Assembly (NCBI GenBank): GCA_035690495.1
Contig: DASSKK010000081.1
Span: 1 to 64,000 of the forward strand
DNA length: 64,000 bases
Direction of reading: 5' to 3'
Source: DASSKK01 sp035690495
Lineage (GTDB): Bacteria; Actinomycetota; Actinomycetes; Propionibacteriales; Nocardioidaceae
Positions within the stretch are counted from its first letter, which is position 1; the number at the start of each line of letters is the position of its first letter. Both the position numbers and the translations under genes were made by a program. Under the pieces are notes generated by a model. The model made no database searches, was not told where the DNA came from, and was given only the letters and a program-made list of their open reading frames with translations. Positions 16,114-24,492 of this stretch are shown here, piece by piece.

Positions 16114-17448
16114 ATGACAACACCGACCGACGCACAGGCGCCGCCCACTCCTGAAGGTGTGGTCGCTGGTGCCCGCGAGTCGATCGGGGATCTCGGTGAC
16201 GTGTTGTGGGCGGCGAAGGCTCCCGCCGAGCTGTTGGCCACCAAGCAGGAGATCGAGAGGCTTCGCTCGGTGTTGGCCGCCGTCGATGCGGTTGTCTGTC
16301 ACGAGATCGAGGGGAGTCGTGCCCACGAACATGAGCAGTACGCGGCGGCGCACGACTATGTCACCGCTGTCGCTGGCGGGTACGCCGGCAGCGGACGTCG
16401 CAGTCTGCGCACGGCCCGGGACCTCTGCGGGGAGCGTGCCGCGACGTTGGAGGCGCTCTCTGCAGGGTCGATCTCGGCCGAGCATGCCGAGGTGATCTGC
16501 CGGTGCATCCGCAAGCTGCCGGTCGATGCGGAGCTCCGCGACGCGGGGGAGAGGTTCCTGCTCGACCACGCAGGGACGTTGAACGCGACCGAGCTGAAGA
16601 CGGTGGGCCGCGAGCTGCTCGAGGTCTTGGACCCGGACGGGTCAACGGCCCGCGGCGAACGTGAGCTGTCCCGCCAGGAACGCGCCGCGCATCTCAACCG
16701 GTTCTTCACCATTACCCGCGACAGGCTCGGCGGAGCGAGGGTGCGCGGTCGCGGATCGGCCGAGGACGCTGCGGTGCTCGAAGCCGCGCTGAGCGCACTG
16801 ACCGGTCCCGGCCCGAGTGCCGACGCTGGGAGCGACAGCAGCGGGGCGACCGATGGCTGCGGGACCTCCTCAGCCGCTGAGTCCGACTACTCCACGCGTC
16901 AGTGGGACGCCATGATCGAGCTGGCCCAGCGCGGCCTCGACAGCAAGCTGCTGCCGGCCTGTCACGGCGTGAAGCCCCGCGTCGGGATCACCATCGACTT
17001 CGACACTATGCGCAACCGGGTCGGTGCCGGCCTGCTCGACACCGGTGAGAGGCTCTCCGCGAGTGCGGTACGCCGCCTGGCCTGCGACGCCGACATCTAC
17101 CCCATCGTGCTCGGCAGCCGTTCACAGATCCTCGACGTCGGCCGTAGCCAACGACTCGTCCCGCTGGCGCTCTGGCTCGCGCTGATCGCGCGGGATCGAC
17201 ACTGTTGCTTCCCTGGTTGTCGGCGTCCCCCGATCGCCTGCGACGCCCACCACATCCGGCATTGGGTCGACGGCGGACCCACCTGCCTGGCGAACACCTG
17301 TCTGCTGTGCGCGAGACACCACACGATGGTCCACAACACCGGCTGGGACATCGCCATCAACCCTGTTGACGGTCGACCTGACTTCCGACCACCAGCACAC
17401 CTCGACCCGGATCGACGACCCATCCGAGAACGCTGCCCCCGCGAGTGA
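16114..17448 (+). CDS. DUF222/13E12-repeat family protein with C-terminal HNH endonuclease domain
   Basis: A 444-aa protein. A DUF222 helical region (about residues 20-300, Ala/Glu/Arg-rich) is followed by an HNH nuclease domain with CCFPGCRRPPIACDAHHIRHW and LLCARHHTMVH, i.e. paired zinc Cys and the HH/N/H catalytic residues. The start at 16114 has GGAG upstream. These genes are multicopy in actinobacteria (REP13E12 in mycobacteria) and associated with mobility. Here the gene sits between two direct copies of the fadD 5' end, with REP-like repeats on both sides. Its biochemical role is not established. Confidence 0.92.
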   Translation: MTTPTDAQAPPTPEGVVAGARESIGDLGDVLWAAKAPAELLATKQEIERLRSVLAAVDAVVCHEIEGSRAHEHEQYAAAHDYVTAVAGGYAGSGRRSLRTARDLCGERAATLEALSAGSISAEHAEVICRCIRKLPVDAELRDAGERFLLDHAGTLNATELKTVGRELLEVLDPDGSTARGERELSRQERAAHLNRFFTITRDRLGGARVRGRGSAEDAAVLEAALSALTGPGPSADAGSDSSGATDGCGTSSAAESDYSTRQWDAMIELAQRGLDSKLLPACHGVKPRVGITIDFDTMRNRVGAGLLDTGERLSASAVRRLACDADIYPIVLGSRSQILDVGRSQRLVPLALWLALIARDRHCCFPGCRRPPIACDAHHIRHWVDGGPTCLANTCLLCARHHTMVHNTGWDIAINPVDGRPDFRPPAHLDPDRRPIRERCPRE

Positions 17449-17520
17449 ACGTCGCGGGGGAGCAGACGCGGCACCTGTTTCGGATCGCTCGTAGTCCGAC
17501 GCACGATGTGTCGCGGTGGG

Positions 17521-17745
17521 CAGCCTAGATGCCGCTGGCGATCAGTCCCCTGGCCACATCTCGGACCTGGGTGTGGAACTCGGCGGCGGTGACGTCGGTC
17601 CAGCCGTCGTCGGTCCGGCGGGCGAAGAGGACCGACTCCGGCCGCTCGGACGCGGGCGCGATCAGGTCGTCGGTCAGGCTGCCCTGGGCGGGGAGCTCGA
17701 CGGGCGCAGGTGTGGCGTACTCACGCACCAGCGCAGGCTACCGCC
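17521..17745. repeat. Direct repeat, copy 2 (5' end of fadD)
   Basis: The same segment as 15606-15835 in the same orientation. It begins CAGCCTAGATGCC, where one C-to-A change creates the in-frame stop of the truncated copy. Confidence 0.88.
17525..17728 (-). pseudogene. Truncated duplicate of the fadD 5' end
   Basis: The 67-codon minus-strand frame from MREYATPAPVELP to GLIASGI-stop matches the first 67 residues of the fadD product at 59 positions. It ends where the duplication ends. It keeps the start codon and upstream sequence of fadD, so it may carry the original fadD promoter. It is too short to be functional as an enzyme. Confidence 0.88.
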
Positions 17746-17748
17746 CTT

Positions 17749-17795
17749 GGTGGTTGAGGTGCGCGGGAGCGAAGCGGAGGAGCCTCGAGACCCGT
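17749..17795. repeat. REP-like element (copy c)
   Basis: GGTGGTTGAGGTGCGCGGGAG...GGAGGAGCCTCGAGACCC, a single unit just outside the second fadD direct repeat. Confidence 0.75.
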
Positions 17796-17819
17796 TGTCG
17801 CTGACCACACCGCTGCCGG

Positions 17820-19091
17820 TCACTTCGTTAATGTGACCTGACGGGCCCCGCCGTCTTGGTCCGTGCCGAGACCGGCATCGGTGAATTGCTTGTCATTGCT
17901 GACGTACACGTGGGTGTACCTCACGTACAACCACACCTTCTTGCTGTCGTCACCGCCCTGCCCGGCAGCGGACGTCGCGTCAAAACCGCTGGGATTCGTG
18001 TCGGGGTCGTCCACGGTGTTGTTGCACTCGTCAGAACCGGAGTAGCCGGACGCCTTGTCATAGATGTGATAGCCGCATAGCACCATGGCGGCGACCTTGT
18101 AGACCGGATAGACCGTGTGTGTTCCCGTCCCGTTGACCGTGTCAGGGTCGCAGGTCGGGGCTCCGCAGAACACCGGCAAGAGGATCTTCTTCCCCAACAG
18201 GGCGGGCCACTCGTCGTACACCTTCTTGTTCTTGAGGCTGCTGTTTCCCGTGTCGCCAGTCACGCAGTCGCTGGACCGATCGCCGGCCGTGCTGCAGTGT
18301 GCGGTGAGGGCCGCGCTCAAGTCCGTCGGAGGGACGGCCGCCGCTGGAGGGGTCGGCGTCGGTTGGTCAGGAATGATCGTGATGGGGTCGCTGCAGCCGT
18401 TCTTCAAGTTCTCGGCGATGATGTCCGGCGTCCCGCTGTGCGCGGTGTCCTCGGGGCAATCGAGCCACCACCAGTTTCCGCCCGTTTCGCTGTCCGGGCA
18501 GTCTGAGCCGCCACCTGCCTGGCCCGGATCGCCCACCTGAAATACCTCGCCAGAGACGGGGGGTCCCTGCGCCTGACTTGAGCAGAGCGCGTACGGCTTG
18601 ACTTGGGCGGAGGCTGCGGGTGCGACGGTCGCTTCCGAGGACCGTCCGGTCGTGATTGATTTGACGCCGTAGATGGCGCCGAGCGTCACCGGCGTGGCGC
18701 GGGTCGCGGTCATTCCGACGACTAGCTGTCCATTGGAGTTGCAGGTCACCGATAGCGGACGATCAGGAGTGGCGGGCGCCGACGGGTCGAGTCCTAGGTT
18801 CTGGTCGACGATGTTGTTCGCAATGTCCTGTGCGGCGTTCGTATAGGTGGTGTTTGCGCTCAGTTCAGCGCACGTGCCCTCTTTGTCTGTGTAGTAGGCA
18901 CCTGCCGCGAGGACACCTGCGTCAGTGGCGGTCTGGAGTTGGCGCTTGCTGACGTAAGCCTGTCCGAAGTCGACGGTGAACGAGGCGATCCCGACCAGCA
19001 TCACGGCTAGGATCGCGACGATCACCGCGGTGGCGCCCCTATCGTCTCTAGGCCGCTCTAGCCGACTCAGGAGGCGGTCGTGAACTCGCAT
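17820..19091 (-). CDS. TadG-like exported pilus-associated protein, copy 1
   Basis: A 423-aa protein with the TadG/DUF2134 N-terminal signature: a charged start, DDRGATAVIVAILAVMLVGIASFTVDFGQAYV as one membrane helix, then KRQLQTATDAGVLAAG, the helix typical of TadG. The remainder is an extracytoplasmic, Cys-rich, Gly/Ser/Thr/Asp-rich region without a recognisable vWA motif. ATG 19091 overlaps the preceding tadE by 25 nt. A minor-pilin or tip role is inferred from the family. Confidence 0.82.
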   Translation of the reverse strand: MRVHDRLLSRLERPRDDRGATAVIVAILAVMLVGIASFTVDFGQAYVSKRQLQTATDAGVLAAGAYYTDKEGTCAELSANTTYTNAAQDIANNIVDQNLGLDPSAPATPDRPLSVTCNSNGQLVVGMTATRATPVTLGAIYGVKSITTGRSSEATVAPAASAQVKPYALCSSQAQGPPVSGEVFQVGDPGQAGGGSDCPDSETGGNWWWLDCPEDTAHSGTPDIIAENLKNGCSDPITIIPDQPTPTPPAAAVPPTDLSAALTAHCSTAGDRSSDCVTGDTGNSSLKNKKVYDEWPALLGKKILLPVFCGAPTCDPDTVNGTGTHTVYPVYKVAAMVLCGYHIYDKASGYSGSDECNNTVDDPDTNPSGFDATSAAGQGGDDSKKVWLYVRYTHVYVSNDKQFTDAGLGTDQDGGARQVTLTK

Positions 19092-19570
19092 CGGAACACC
19101 CCCACGCTCTGCAGATGGAAAGTCGGCCCCTTCATCGGGAGCAGCGGCACAGTCACGGGGCTCTCGTAGGCCGCGTAGACGTAGAGGTTGTCTCCGTCTG
19201 CACTGGTCTCGCACGGCTCGTCTGTGGACATCGTGGCCGCATTCGCGCAGATGGGACTCGCCGACGACTCACTCGTTCCGAGTTTCATCGTGACATCGAC
19301 GTCGCTGGCTGACATGTTCACGGTCTCGGAGGCATTCTGCGTCTCGTCGACGACGTCCTGGCACGAATGTCCGTCAACCACGCCGAAACGTGAGCCCTGG
19401 CGTGCGCCGTTCCCCAAGGACAACTGCTGGGCGAAGATCATCCCGAAGCCGATGATGCCGAAGACCAGTGAGAATAGGATCGGCATGATGATCGCGAACT
19501 CAACCGCGGCGGCGCCAGACTCCTGGCCCGCGCGCTGACGCCCGGAGTGCGTCCTGGCTCGCATGATCAC
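19067..19570 (-). CDS. TadE-like minor pseudopilin, copy 1
   Basis: TadE-family protein with the leader and helix SGAAAVEFAIIMPILFSLVF and the GNGARQGSRFG motif after it, then a short Cys-containing extracellular part. GTG at 19570 is preferred over ATG 19564 because GGGAGGA lies 8 nt ahead of it. Together with the overlapping tadG it forms one of three tadE-tadG pairs. It resembles the other two only in the N-terminal helix, not in the exported part. Confidence 0.87.
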   Translation of the reverse strand: MIMRARTHSGRQRAGQESGAAAVEFAIIMPILFSLVFGIIGFGMIFAQQLSLGNGARQGSRFGVVDGHSCQDVVDETQNASETVNMSASDVDVTMKLGTSESSASPICANAATMSTDEPCETSADGDNLYVYAAYESPVTVPLLPMKGPTFHLQSVGVFRCEFTTAS

Positions 19571-19675
19571 CGGCGTGTCCTCCCAGTTGTACCCCCGCCG
19601 AGGAGGTTCATGACTACCCGTGGCCTCATCCCAGCCGGTTTTGCCCACGTACCCAAGCAATTCCGACAAAGACCC

Positions 19676-19693
19676 TCCGAGGGGGCCATTCAG
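19676..19693. promoter_or_regulatory. Tad-associated motif, site 1
   Basis: TCCGAGGGGGCCATTCAG matches the pattern TCCGAnnGGnnCATTyAG also found at 27807 and 29705. It lies between tadE copy 1 (minus strand) and the SRPBCC gene (plus strand). Confidence 0.4.
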
Positions 19694-19772
19694 GGCTGAC
19701 CGTTCGGCTGATGGGGAGGCCGCTCGGCTACTCTGGCGACCGCACTCTCGACCCTGCGCAGAGGACTCCGTC

Positions 19773-20249
19773 ATGGCAGACCAGACCACCTCGAGCATCG
19801 TGATCAGCGCCCCGCCGGCCGCGGTGATGGGCGTGATCGCGGACTTCGATGCCTACCCCGAGTGGGCACAAGGCGTGAAGCAGGCCGAGGTGGTCGAAAC
19901 GGGCACCGAGGCCAAGCCCGAGCAGGTGTGCTTTCACCTGGACGCCGGCCCGATCCGGGACACTTACACGCTTGCCTACGACTGGCGCGGTGACGAGTTC
20001 GTGAGTTGGACGCTGGTCGAGTCCAACCTGCTCAAGCAGATGGATGGCGCCTACGAGCTGACCGACATGGGTGACGGCACTACGGAAGTTGCCTACCGCC
20101 TTGTGGTGGACATCGCGATCCCGATGATCGGCATGCTCAAGCGCAAGGCCGAGAAGGTGGTCATCGACACCGCGCTGAAGGGGCTGAAGAAGCGCGTGGA
20201 GTCCCAGACCGGCCAGGGCTCTGCCGTCCCCCAGCACCCCGCCCCCTGA
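19773..20249 (+). CDS. SRPBCC/START-like (polyketide cyclase-type) protein
   Basis: A 158-aa single-domain SRPBCC (helix-grip) protein: SSIVISAPPAAVMGVIADFDAYPEWAQ is the conserved start of the fold and the long C-terminal helix ends it. ATG 19773 has GAGGA upstream. Its neighbour 13 nt downstream is the ArsA-like ATPase; an SRPBCC gene beside an ArsA-like gene is recurrent in actinobacteria. A lipid-like ligand is plausible but unproven. No catalytic residues can be inferred. Confidence 0.88.
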   Translation: MADQTTSSIVISAPPAAVMGVIADFDAYPEWAQGVKQAEVVETGTEAKPEQVCFHLDAGPIRDTYTLAYDWRGDEFVSWTLVESNLLKQMDGAYELTDMGDGTTEVAYRLVVDIAIPMIGMLKRKAEKVVIDTALKGLKKRVESQTGQGSAVPQHPAP

Positions 20250-20262
20250 GCAGGCGTACGGC

Positions 20263-21429
20263 GTGCGGATCCTGCTGTTCACCGGCAAGGGCGGCGTCGG
20301 CAAGACGACCGCTGCGGCGGGCACGGCTGCGCTCGCTGCCCGGCGTGGCCTGAACACCCTGGTGCTCTCCACCGACGCGGCGCACTCGCTGGGCGACGCG
20401 TTCGGCGAGCCGATCGGCGCCGATCCGACGCAAGTCGCCGACCGGCTGTTTGTCCAGCAGGTCGACACCCAGCGCCGGTTCGAACGGTCCTGGGCCGAGA
20501 TGCAGACATACCTTCTCGCCGTACTCGACGCCGCTGGAGTCGATCCGATCACCGCCGAGGAGCTGACTGTCCTGCCCGGCGCCGAGGAGGTCTTCGCGCT
20601 GCTGGAGGTGTCCGCGCAGGTGCGGTCCGGCCGGTGGGACGTGGTCATCGTCGACTGCGCGCCCACCGCGGAGACGCTGCGGCTGCTGGCGCTGCCGGAG
20701 GCGCTCGGCTGGTACATGGACCGCGTCTTCCCCGCCGAGCGCCGCCTCGTCAAGGCGCTGCGGCCCGTGCTCACCAAGGCCGCGGGCGTGCCGATGCCGC
20801 ACGACCCGGTCTTCGACGCGGTCGAACGGCTGCACCACGATCTCGCGGGCGTCCAGAAGCTGCTGACCGGCCCCGACGCGTGCGTGCGGCTGGTGCTCAC
20901 GCCCGAGGCCGTCGTGATCGCGGAGGCTCGCCGCTCGCTGACCACGCTGTCGCTGTACGGCTACCGCGTCGACGGCGTGCTCGCGAACCGGATCTTCCCC
21001 GACGACGGCTACGACCAGTGGCGCCTGCAGTGGGTCGAGGCGCAGGCCAAGGTGCTCGCCGAGGTGGAGCAGTCCTTCCCTGGCGTGCCGATCTGGCGCT
21101 CGGCGTACCAGCCCGCAGAGCCGGTAGGCGTGGACGCGCTGGTCGAACTCGCGCGGACGGCGTACGGCGAGCACGATCCGCTCGCACCGGCGTCGGCGAA
21201 TCCGCCGATGGTCGTCACCCGGACCCGCAGCGGCGCGACGCTGCGGCTGGCACTACCGTTCGTGGGCAGGTCCGAGGTCGACCTGGCCAGGCACGGAGAG
21301 GAGCTCGTGGTGACCGTGGGCTCCTACCGGAGGCTGCTGGCCCTGCCGGCTGCGCTGGCGCGGCACACCGTGGTCGGAGCGCGCATCGAGGACGGGGCGT
21401 TGTGGGTCCAGTTCAAGGACGGTGGTTGA
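20263..21429 (+). CDS. ArsA/GET3-family ATPase
   Basis: Anion-transporting/tail-anchored-protein type ATPase, 388 aa. The deviant Walker A FTGKGGVGKTTAAAG starts at residue 6, the switch I-like STDAAHSLGDAF follows, and VVIVDCAPTAETLRLL is the switch II-like region. A C-terminal ArsA_HSP20-like extension (TRSGATLRLALPF...) resembles a small beta domain. No arsenite-binding Cys cluster is seen, so arsenite transport is unlikely. The gene ends Asp-Gly-Gly-stop, the GGTGGTTGA being the start of a REP-like array. Confidence 0.9.
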   Translation: MRILLFTGKGGVGKTTAAAGTAALAARRGLNTLVLSTDAAHSLGDAFGEPIGADPTQVADRLFVQQVDTQRRFERSWAEMQTYLLAVLDAAGVDPITAEELTVLPGAEEVFALLEVSAQVRSGRWDVVIVDCAPTAETLRLLALPEALGWYMDRVFPAERRLVKALRPVLTKAAGVPMPHDPVFDAVERLHHDLAGVQKLLTGPDACVRLVLTPEAVVIAEARRSLTTLSLYGYRVDGVLANRIFPDDGYDQWRLQWVEAQAKVLAEVEQSFPGVPIWRSAYQPAEPVGVDALVELARTAYGEHDPLAPASANPPMVVTRTRSGATLRLALPFVGRSEVDLARHGEELVVTVGSYRRLLALPAALARHTVVGARIEDGALWVQFKDGG

Positions 21430-21631
21430 GGTGGTCTCGAGACGCCTTCGCAAGCTCAGGATCCCCGACCCAAGGGTTTCGAGGCTCCCCCGCTTCGCTC
21501 CTCCGCACCTCAACCACCGACGGGCGCGCTTGGCTCCTCCGCACCTCAACCACCGCGGGGGCCGCTTCGCTCCTCCGCGCCTCAACCACCTGAGCGGGCG
21601 CTTGGCTCCTCCGCACCTCAACCACCTTCTG
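21421..21631. repeat. REP-like array (copy d), several units
   Basis: One forward GGTGGTTGAGGTGG, then GGTTTCGAGGCTCC and four units ending CTCCGCACCTCAACCACC or a close variant. It fills the whole gap between the ArsA-like gene and the next gene and provides the ArsA stop codon. Confidence 0.88.
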
Positions 21632-21638
21632 GGGCGTC

Positions 21639-21959
21639 ATGACTGAGGAACAAGAACCGGTCGGCAGCGTCGGCGAGGAGGCGGCGAGGCTGCTGCGTGC
21701 GCTGCAGGGATCGGCGCACGAATGGGCCGGGCATGTGGCGGCGGACGGGCCGGAGTGCAGGTACTGCCCGCTGTGCCAGCTGATCGGCGCCGTCCGCGAG
21801 ACCCGGCCCGAGATGCGGCATCGACTCGCGACCGCTGGCAGCTCGCTGCTGCAGGTGGCCGCCGACATCCTCGCTGCAGCCGCCTCCGAGGGCACGCAGC
21901 GGCGTGACGAGCCGGTGCAGAAGATCGACCTCGACGCCGACTGGGAGGAGGAGCGCTGA
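21639..21959 (+). CDS. Small conserved actinobacterial protein with CxxCxxC motif
   Basis: A 106-aa protein of unknown function. It has a helical N-terminal half, the metal-binding-like ECRYCPLCQL motif near residue 43, a second helix and an acidic C-terminal end (DLDADWEEER). Its TGA overlaps the glucokinase ATG (TGATG), so the two are translationally coupled. The three closely spaced Cys could bind zinc or an Fe-S cluster; sequence alone cannot decide. Confidence 0.75.
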   Translation: MTEEQEPVGSVGEEAARLLRALQGSAHEWAGHVAADGPECRYCPLCQLIGAVRETRPEMRHRLATAGSSLLQVAADILAAAASEGTQRRDEPVQKIDLDADWEEER

Positions 21960-22903
21960 TGGGCTTCACGGTGGGCATCGACGTCGGCGGAACCAAGATC
22001 GCCGGGGGCGTGGTCGACGAGAGAGGGCAGGTGCTGACCACCGCCAGGCGCGAGTCGCCCGCGACCGATACCGAGGCGATCGAGCAGACCATCGAGGATC
22101 TCGTCGCCGAGCTGCGCGCCTCCCATGAGGTCGACGCGGTCGGCGTCGCAGCGGCCGGGTTCATCGACGTGACCCGCTCGACGGTGCTGTTCGCGCCGAA
22201 CCTGGCGTGGCGCGACGAGCCGCTGCGCGCCGACCTGGAGCGGCGCATCGACATCCCGGTGGTCATCGAGAACGACGCGAACGCCGCCGCGTGGGGCGAG
22301 TTCACCTTCGGGGCAGGCGAGGACGTCGACGACTTCGTGCTGGTCACGCTCGGCACCGGCGTCGGTGGCGGGATCGTGCTCAACGGCGAGCTGCTGCGCG
22401 GCCGGTTCGGGGTCGCCGCCGAGCTCGGGCACATGCGCGTCGTCCCGGATGGGCTCGAGTGTGGGTGCGGGAACTGCGGGTGCTGGGAGCAGTACGCGTC
22501 GGGCACCGCGTTGGTACGTCGTGCGCGTTCGCTCGCCGACGAGGGGGCTCCCGGCGCTCAGGTGCTGGTCTCGCACGCAGGGGGCGAGGTCTCGGACATC
22601 GACGGGCCGCTGATCACGTCGACTGCGCAGGATGGCGACCCGTTCGCGGTCGGGCTGATGGAGTCATTGGGACGCTGGGTCGGCGAAGGTGTGGCTTCGC
22701 TGGCCGCCGTGCTGGATCCGGCAGTCGTCGTCATCGGCGGGGGAGTCGCCGAAGCCGGGGACCTGCTGCTTGGTCCCGCACGCGAGGTGTTCGACTCCCG
22801 GCTGATCGGGCGCGGGCACCGGCCGAGTCTGGAGATGCGGACGGCGGTGCTCGGGAACAAGGCGGGGATGATCGGCGCCGCCGACCTGGCGCGGCGGCCG
22901 TAG
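21959..22903 (+). CDS. glk: ROK-family glucokinase
   Basis: A 314-aa ROK kinase: phosphate-binding GIDVGGTKIAGG at the N-terminus, catalytic Asp in ENDANAAAWGE, LGTGVGGGIV, and the zinc motif with His plus CGCGNCGCWEQYASG. It phosphorylates glucose to glucose-6-phosphate. It closes the SRPBCC, ArsA-like and small-protein operon. A second ROK gene lies 5 kb away, beyond Tad and toxin-antitoxin insertions. Confidence 0.93.
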   Translation: MGFTVGIDVGGTKIAGGVVDERGQVLTTARRESPATDTEAIEQTIEDLVAELRASHEVDAVGVAAAGFIDVTRSTVLFAPNLAWRDEPLRADLERRIDIPVVIENDANAAAWGEFTFGAGEDVDDFVLVTLGTGVGGGIVLNGELLRGRFGVAAELGHMRVVPDGLECGCGNCGCWEQYASGTALVRRARSLADEGAPGAQVLVSHAGGEVSDIDGPLITSTAQDGDPFAVGLMESLGRWVGEGVASLAAVLDPAVVVIGGGVAEAGDLLLGPAREVFDSRLIGRGHRPSLEMRTAVLGNKAGMIGAADLARRP

Positions 22904-22908
22904 CGTGC

Positions 22909-23490
22909 TCAGCGGACGAGTTCGTTCGGTCTGATGGTCACCGGATAGGGGTCGCTGATGCTGAGCGTGTCTTCCCCGGTGACGTGCGCGACCTCGACGT
23001 ACTCGCCCTTGTGCAGCTGCCAGGCGGTGATCGACGGTTCGTCGGGGTCGACGGCCCAGTACGACTGGCAGCCCGCTGCCTCGAAACGAGAGCGTTTCAG
23101 GGTGAGGTCGATCCGGCGGGTGCTGGGGGAGAGCACCTCGACTGCCAGCACTGGCGCGGCCGGCAGGTCGCGGTCCGACAGGTCGGCGCGACGGCAGACG
23201 AGCACATCCGGTTGAAGAACGGTGTCCTCGGCCAGCGTCACGTCGAATGGCGCGACGAGGACCTCGAGATGGTCCGGACAGCCTTCGCTCAGGAGCATGA
23301 CCAGTTGCACCACCGCCCGCTGGTGCAGGCGCCGCGGCGCTGGGCTCACGATGAGTGTCCCGTCGACCAGCTCGTAGCGGTGCCCGTCATCGGGCGTCGC
23401 TTCCAGATCTGCGTGGACGAGCGGCCGGCCGCGGGGCAGCACGAGCGGAAAGCCGCTCACTTGCTCGGACGACGTGGTCACGACTCCCAT
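22909..23490 (-). CDS. Uma2-family (DUF820) PD-(D/E)XK-like nuclease
   Basis: A 193-aa Uma2 domain protein. HRYELVDGTLIVSPAP starts the domain, QPDVLVCRR carries the Asp, and AVEVLSPSTRRIDLTLKR supplies the Glu and the Lys of the E-x(n)-K pattern. ATG 23490 has AGGAGG five bases ahead. Uma2 genes are multicopy and horizontally mobile; their biological role is poorly known. It converges on glk with a 5-nt gap, so it was probably inserted beside the operon. Confidence 0.88.
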   Translation of the reverse strand: MGVVTTSSEQVSGFPLVLPRGRPLVHADLEATPDDGHRYELVDGTLIVSPAPRRLHQRAVVQLVMLLSEGCPDHLEVLVAPFDVTLAEDTVLQPDVLVCRRADLSDRDLPAAPVLAVEVLSPSTRRIDLTLKRSRFEAAGCQSYWAVDPDEPSITAWQLHKGEYVEVAHVTGEDTLSISDPYPVTIRPNELVR

Positions 23491-23705
23491 GGTGCCTCCT
23501 CGGAGGCCGCAGCCGGTGGACCCGAGCGGGTGAGGCCGTTTCTGGGCCAACGGTCCGAAACGGACAGCCCGGCCGCGACAAGGCCACGACCGAGTGGGCG
23601 ATGCAACCGACGGCGAGGCGCTGCCACGCTGGTCCAGGCACTCGGCGGCAATCTTCGCCCGGGTGCCGCGCTGTGACCTGACGCCGGTGGGAGGAGGCGG
23701 TCACG

Positions 23706-23870
23706 ATGACGGTCCGGACCCGACGTACCGGTTCGAAGTCTGCGGAACAGGGTGCCGCGGCCGTCGAGTTCGCGTTGGTCATGCCGATCCTGTTCGCGCT
23801 CGTGTTCGCGATCATCGACTACGGGCTCCGACCGTCCCGACCAAGTTGTCGAGCAGGCTGTCATCGGTGA
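23706..23870 (+). pseudogene. Truncated TadE-like gene
   Basis: ATG 23706, with GGGAGGAGG upstream, opens MTVRTRRTGSKSAEQGAAA and VEFALVMPILFALVFAIIDYGL, a canonical TadE N-terminus. The reading then leaves the family and stops at 23870 after 55 codons. The exported domain and a tadG partner are missing. The break falls just before the promoter region of the RES toxin-antitoxin pair, whose insertion probably removed the rest. Confidence 0.75.
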
Positions 23871-23937
23871 GCGGCTCGATCGACTGACGATAGCGGCGGT
23901 TGAAGTGCTAGAGTGGTCGTGATCGTCAGGAGGTTGC

Positions 23938-24492
23938 GTGACTGCGATTTCGATCACCGTTCCGCGGGGCGTGGAGCCTGGCAGGGCCAAGGCTGTCATA
24001 GACCGTCTGCTCGAGAGCGAGGCCCGCGTCGCGCGAGTGAGTGAGGCGCTCGCCAAGGAGAGCGGGTCGATCGGGCCGGGGACGCTCGCCCAGATCGGCC
24101 GCGTCGACCGCGCATGGCGAGACATGGAAAGCCGCTATGGCCTCTACACCGCCGAGCAGGTAGCCGCCTTGACGGGTGCGTCGGCGAAGGCTGGCGCACA
24201 GCACGTCTACAACCTGCGTCGCCGCAAAGGCTTGCTTGCCGGCCGCCGTGCAGGCATCAACGTCTATCCGGGATTCCAGTTCACCGGCAGGGAGAGTCTG
24301 ATCGTGAGGCGTGAATGGCGGGATCTGGTAGCACCACTGCTTACCGCAGGATGGTCCGAGGACGAGGTGCTGCTCTGGTTCGCGGGACCGGTCGGGGTGC
24401 TTGACGGGCGACACCCGGCCGACCTGCTCGATTCCGATGCGGACGCCGTCCGTGAAGCGGTCGAGCAGGCTGCTGCCGGCCCCGTGTGGTGA
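23938..24492 (+). CDS. Xre/MbcA/ParS-type antitoxin of a RES toxin-antitoxin pair
   Basis: A 184-aa antitoxin. A helix-turn-helix-like region lies around residues 75-110 (YTAEQVAALTGASAKAGAQ) and the C-terminal toxin-binding domain contains AGWSEDEVLLWFAGP followed by a conserved NP/HP-type loop and terminal helix, as in DUF2384 antitoxins. GTG 23938 has AGGAGG at ideal spacing. The last codons overlap the RES toxin start, the usual arrangement. It should bind the toxin and repress its own promoter just upstream. Confidence 0.87.
   Translation: MTAISITVPRGVEPGRAKAVIDRLLESEARVARVSEALAKESGSIGPGTLAQIGRVDRAWRDMESRYGLYTAEQVAALTGASAKAGAQHVYNLRRRKGLLAGRRAGINVYPGFQFTGRESLIVRREWRDLVAPLLTAGWSEDEVLLWFAGPVGVLDGRHPADLLDSDADAVREAVEQAAAGPVW

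Noticed and set aside
20263..21429. Arsenite efflux ATPase
   Set aside because: No arsenic-binding Cys cluster and no arsB, arsR or arsC neighbours; the SRPBCC/ArsA-like neighbourhood is a known housekeeping arrangement.
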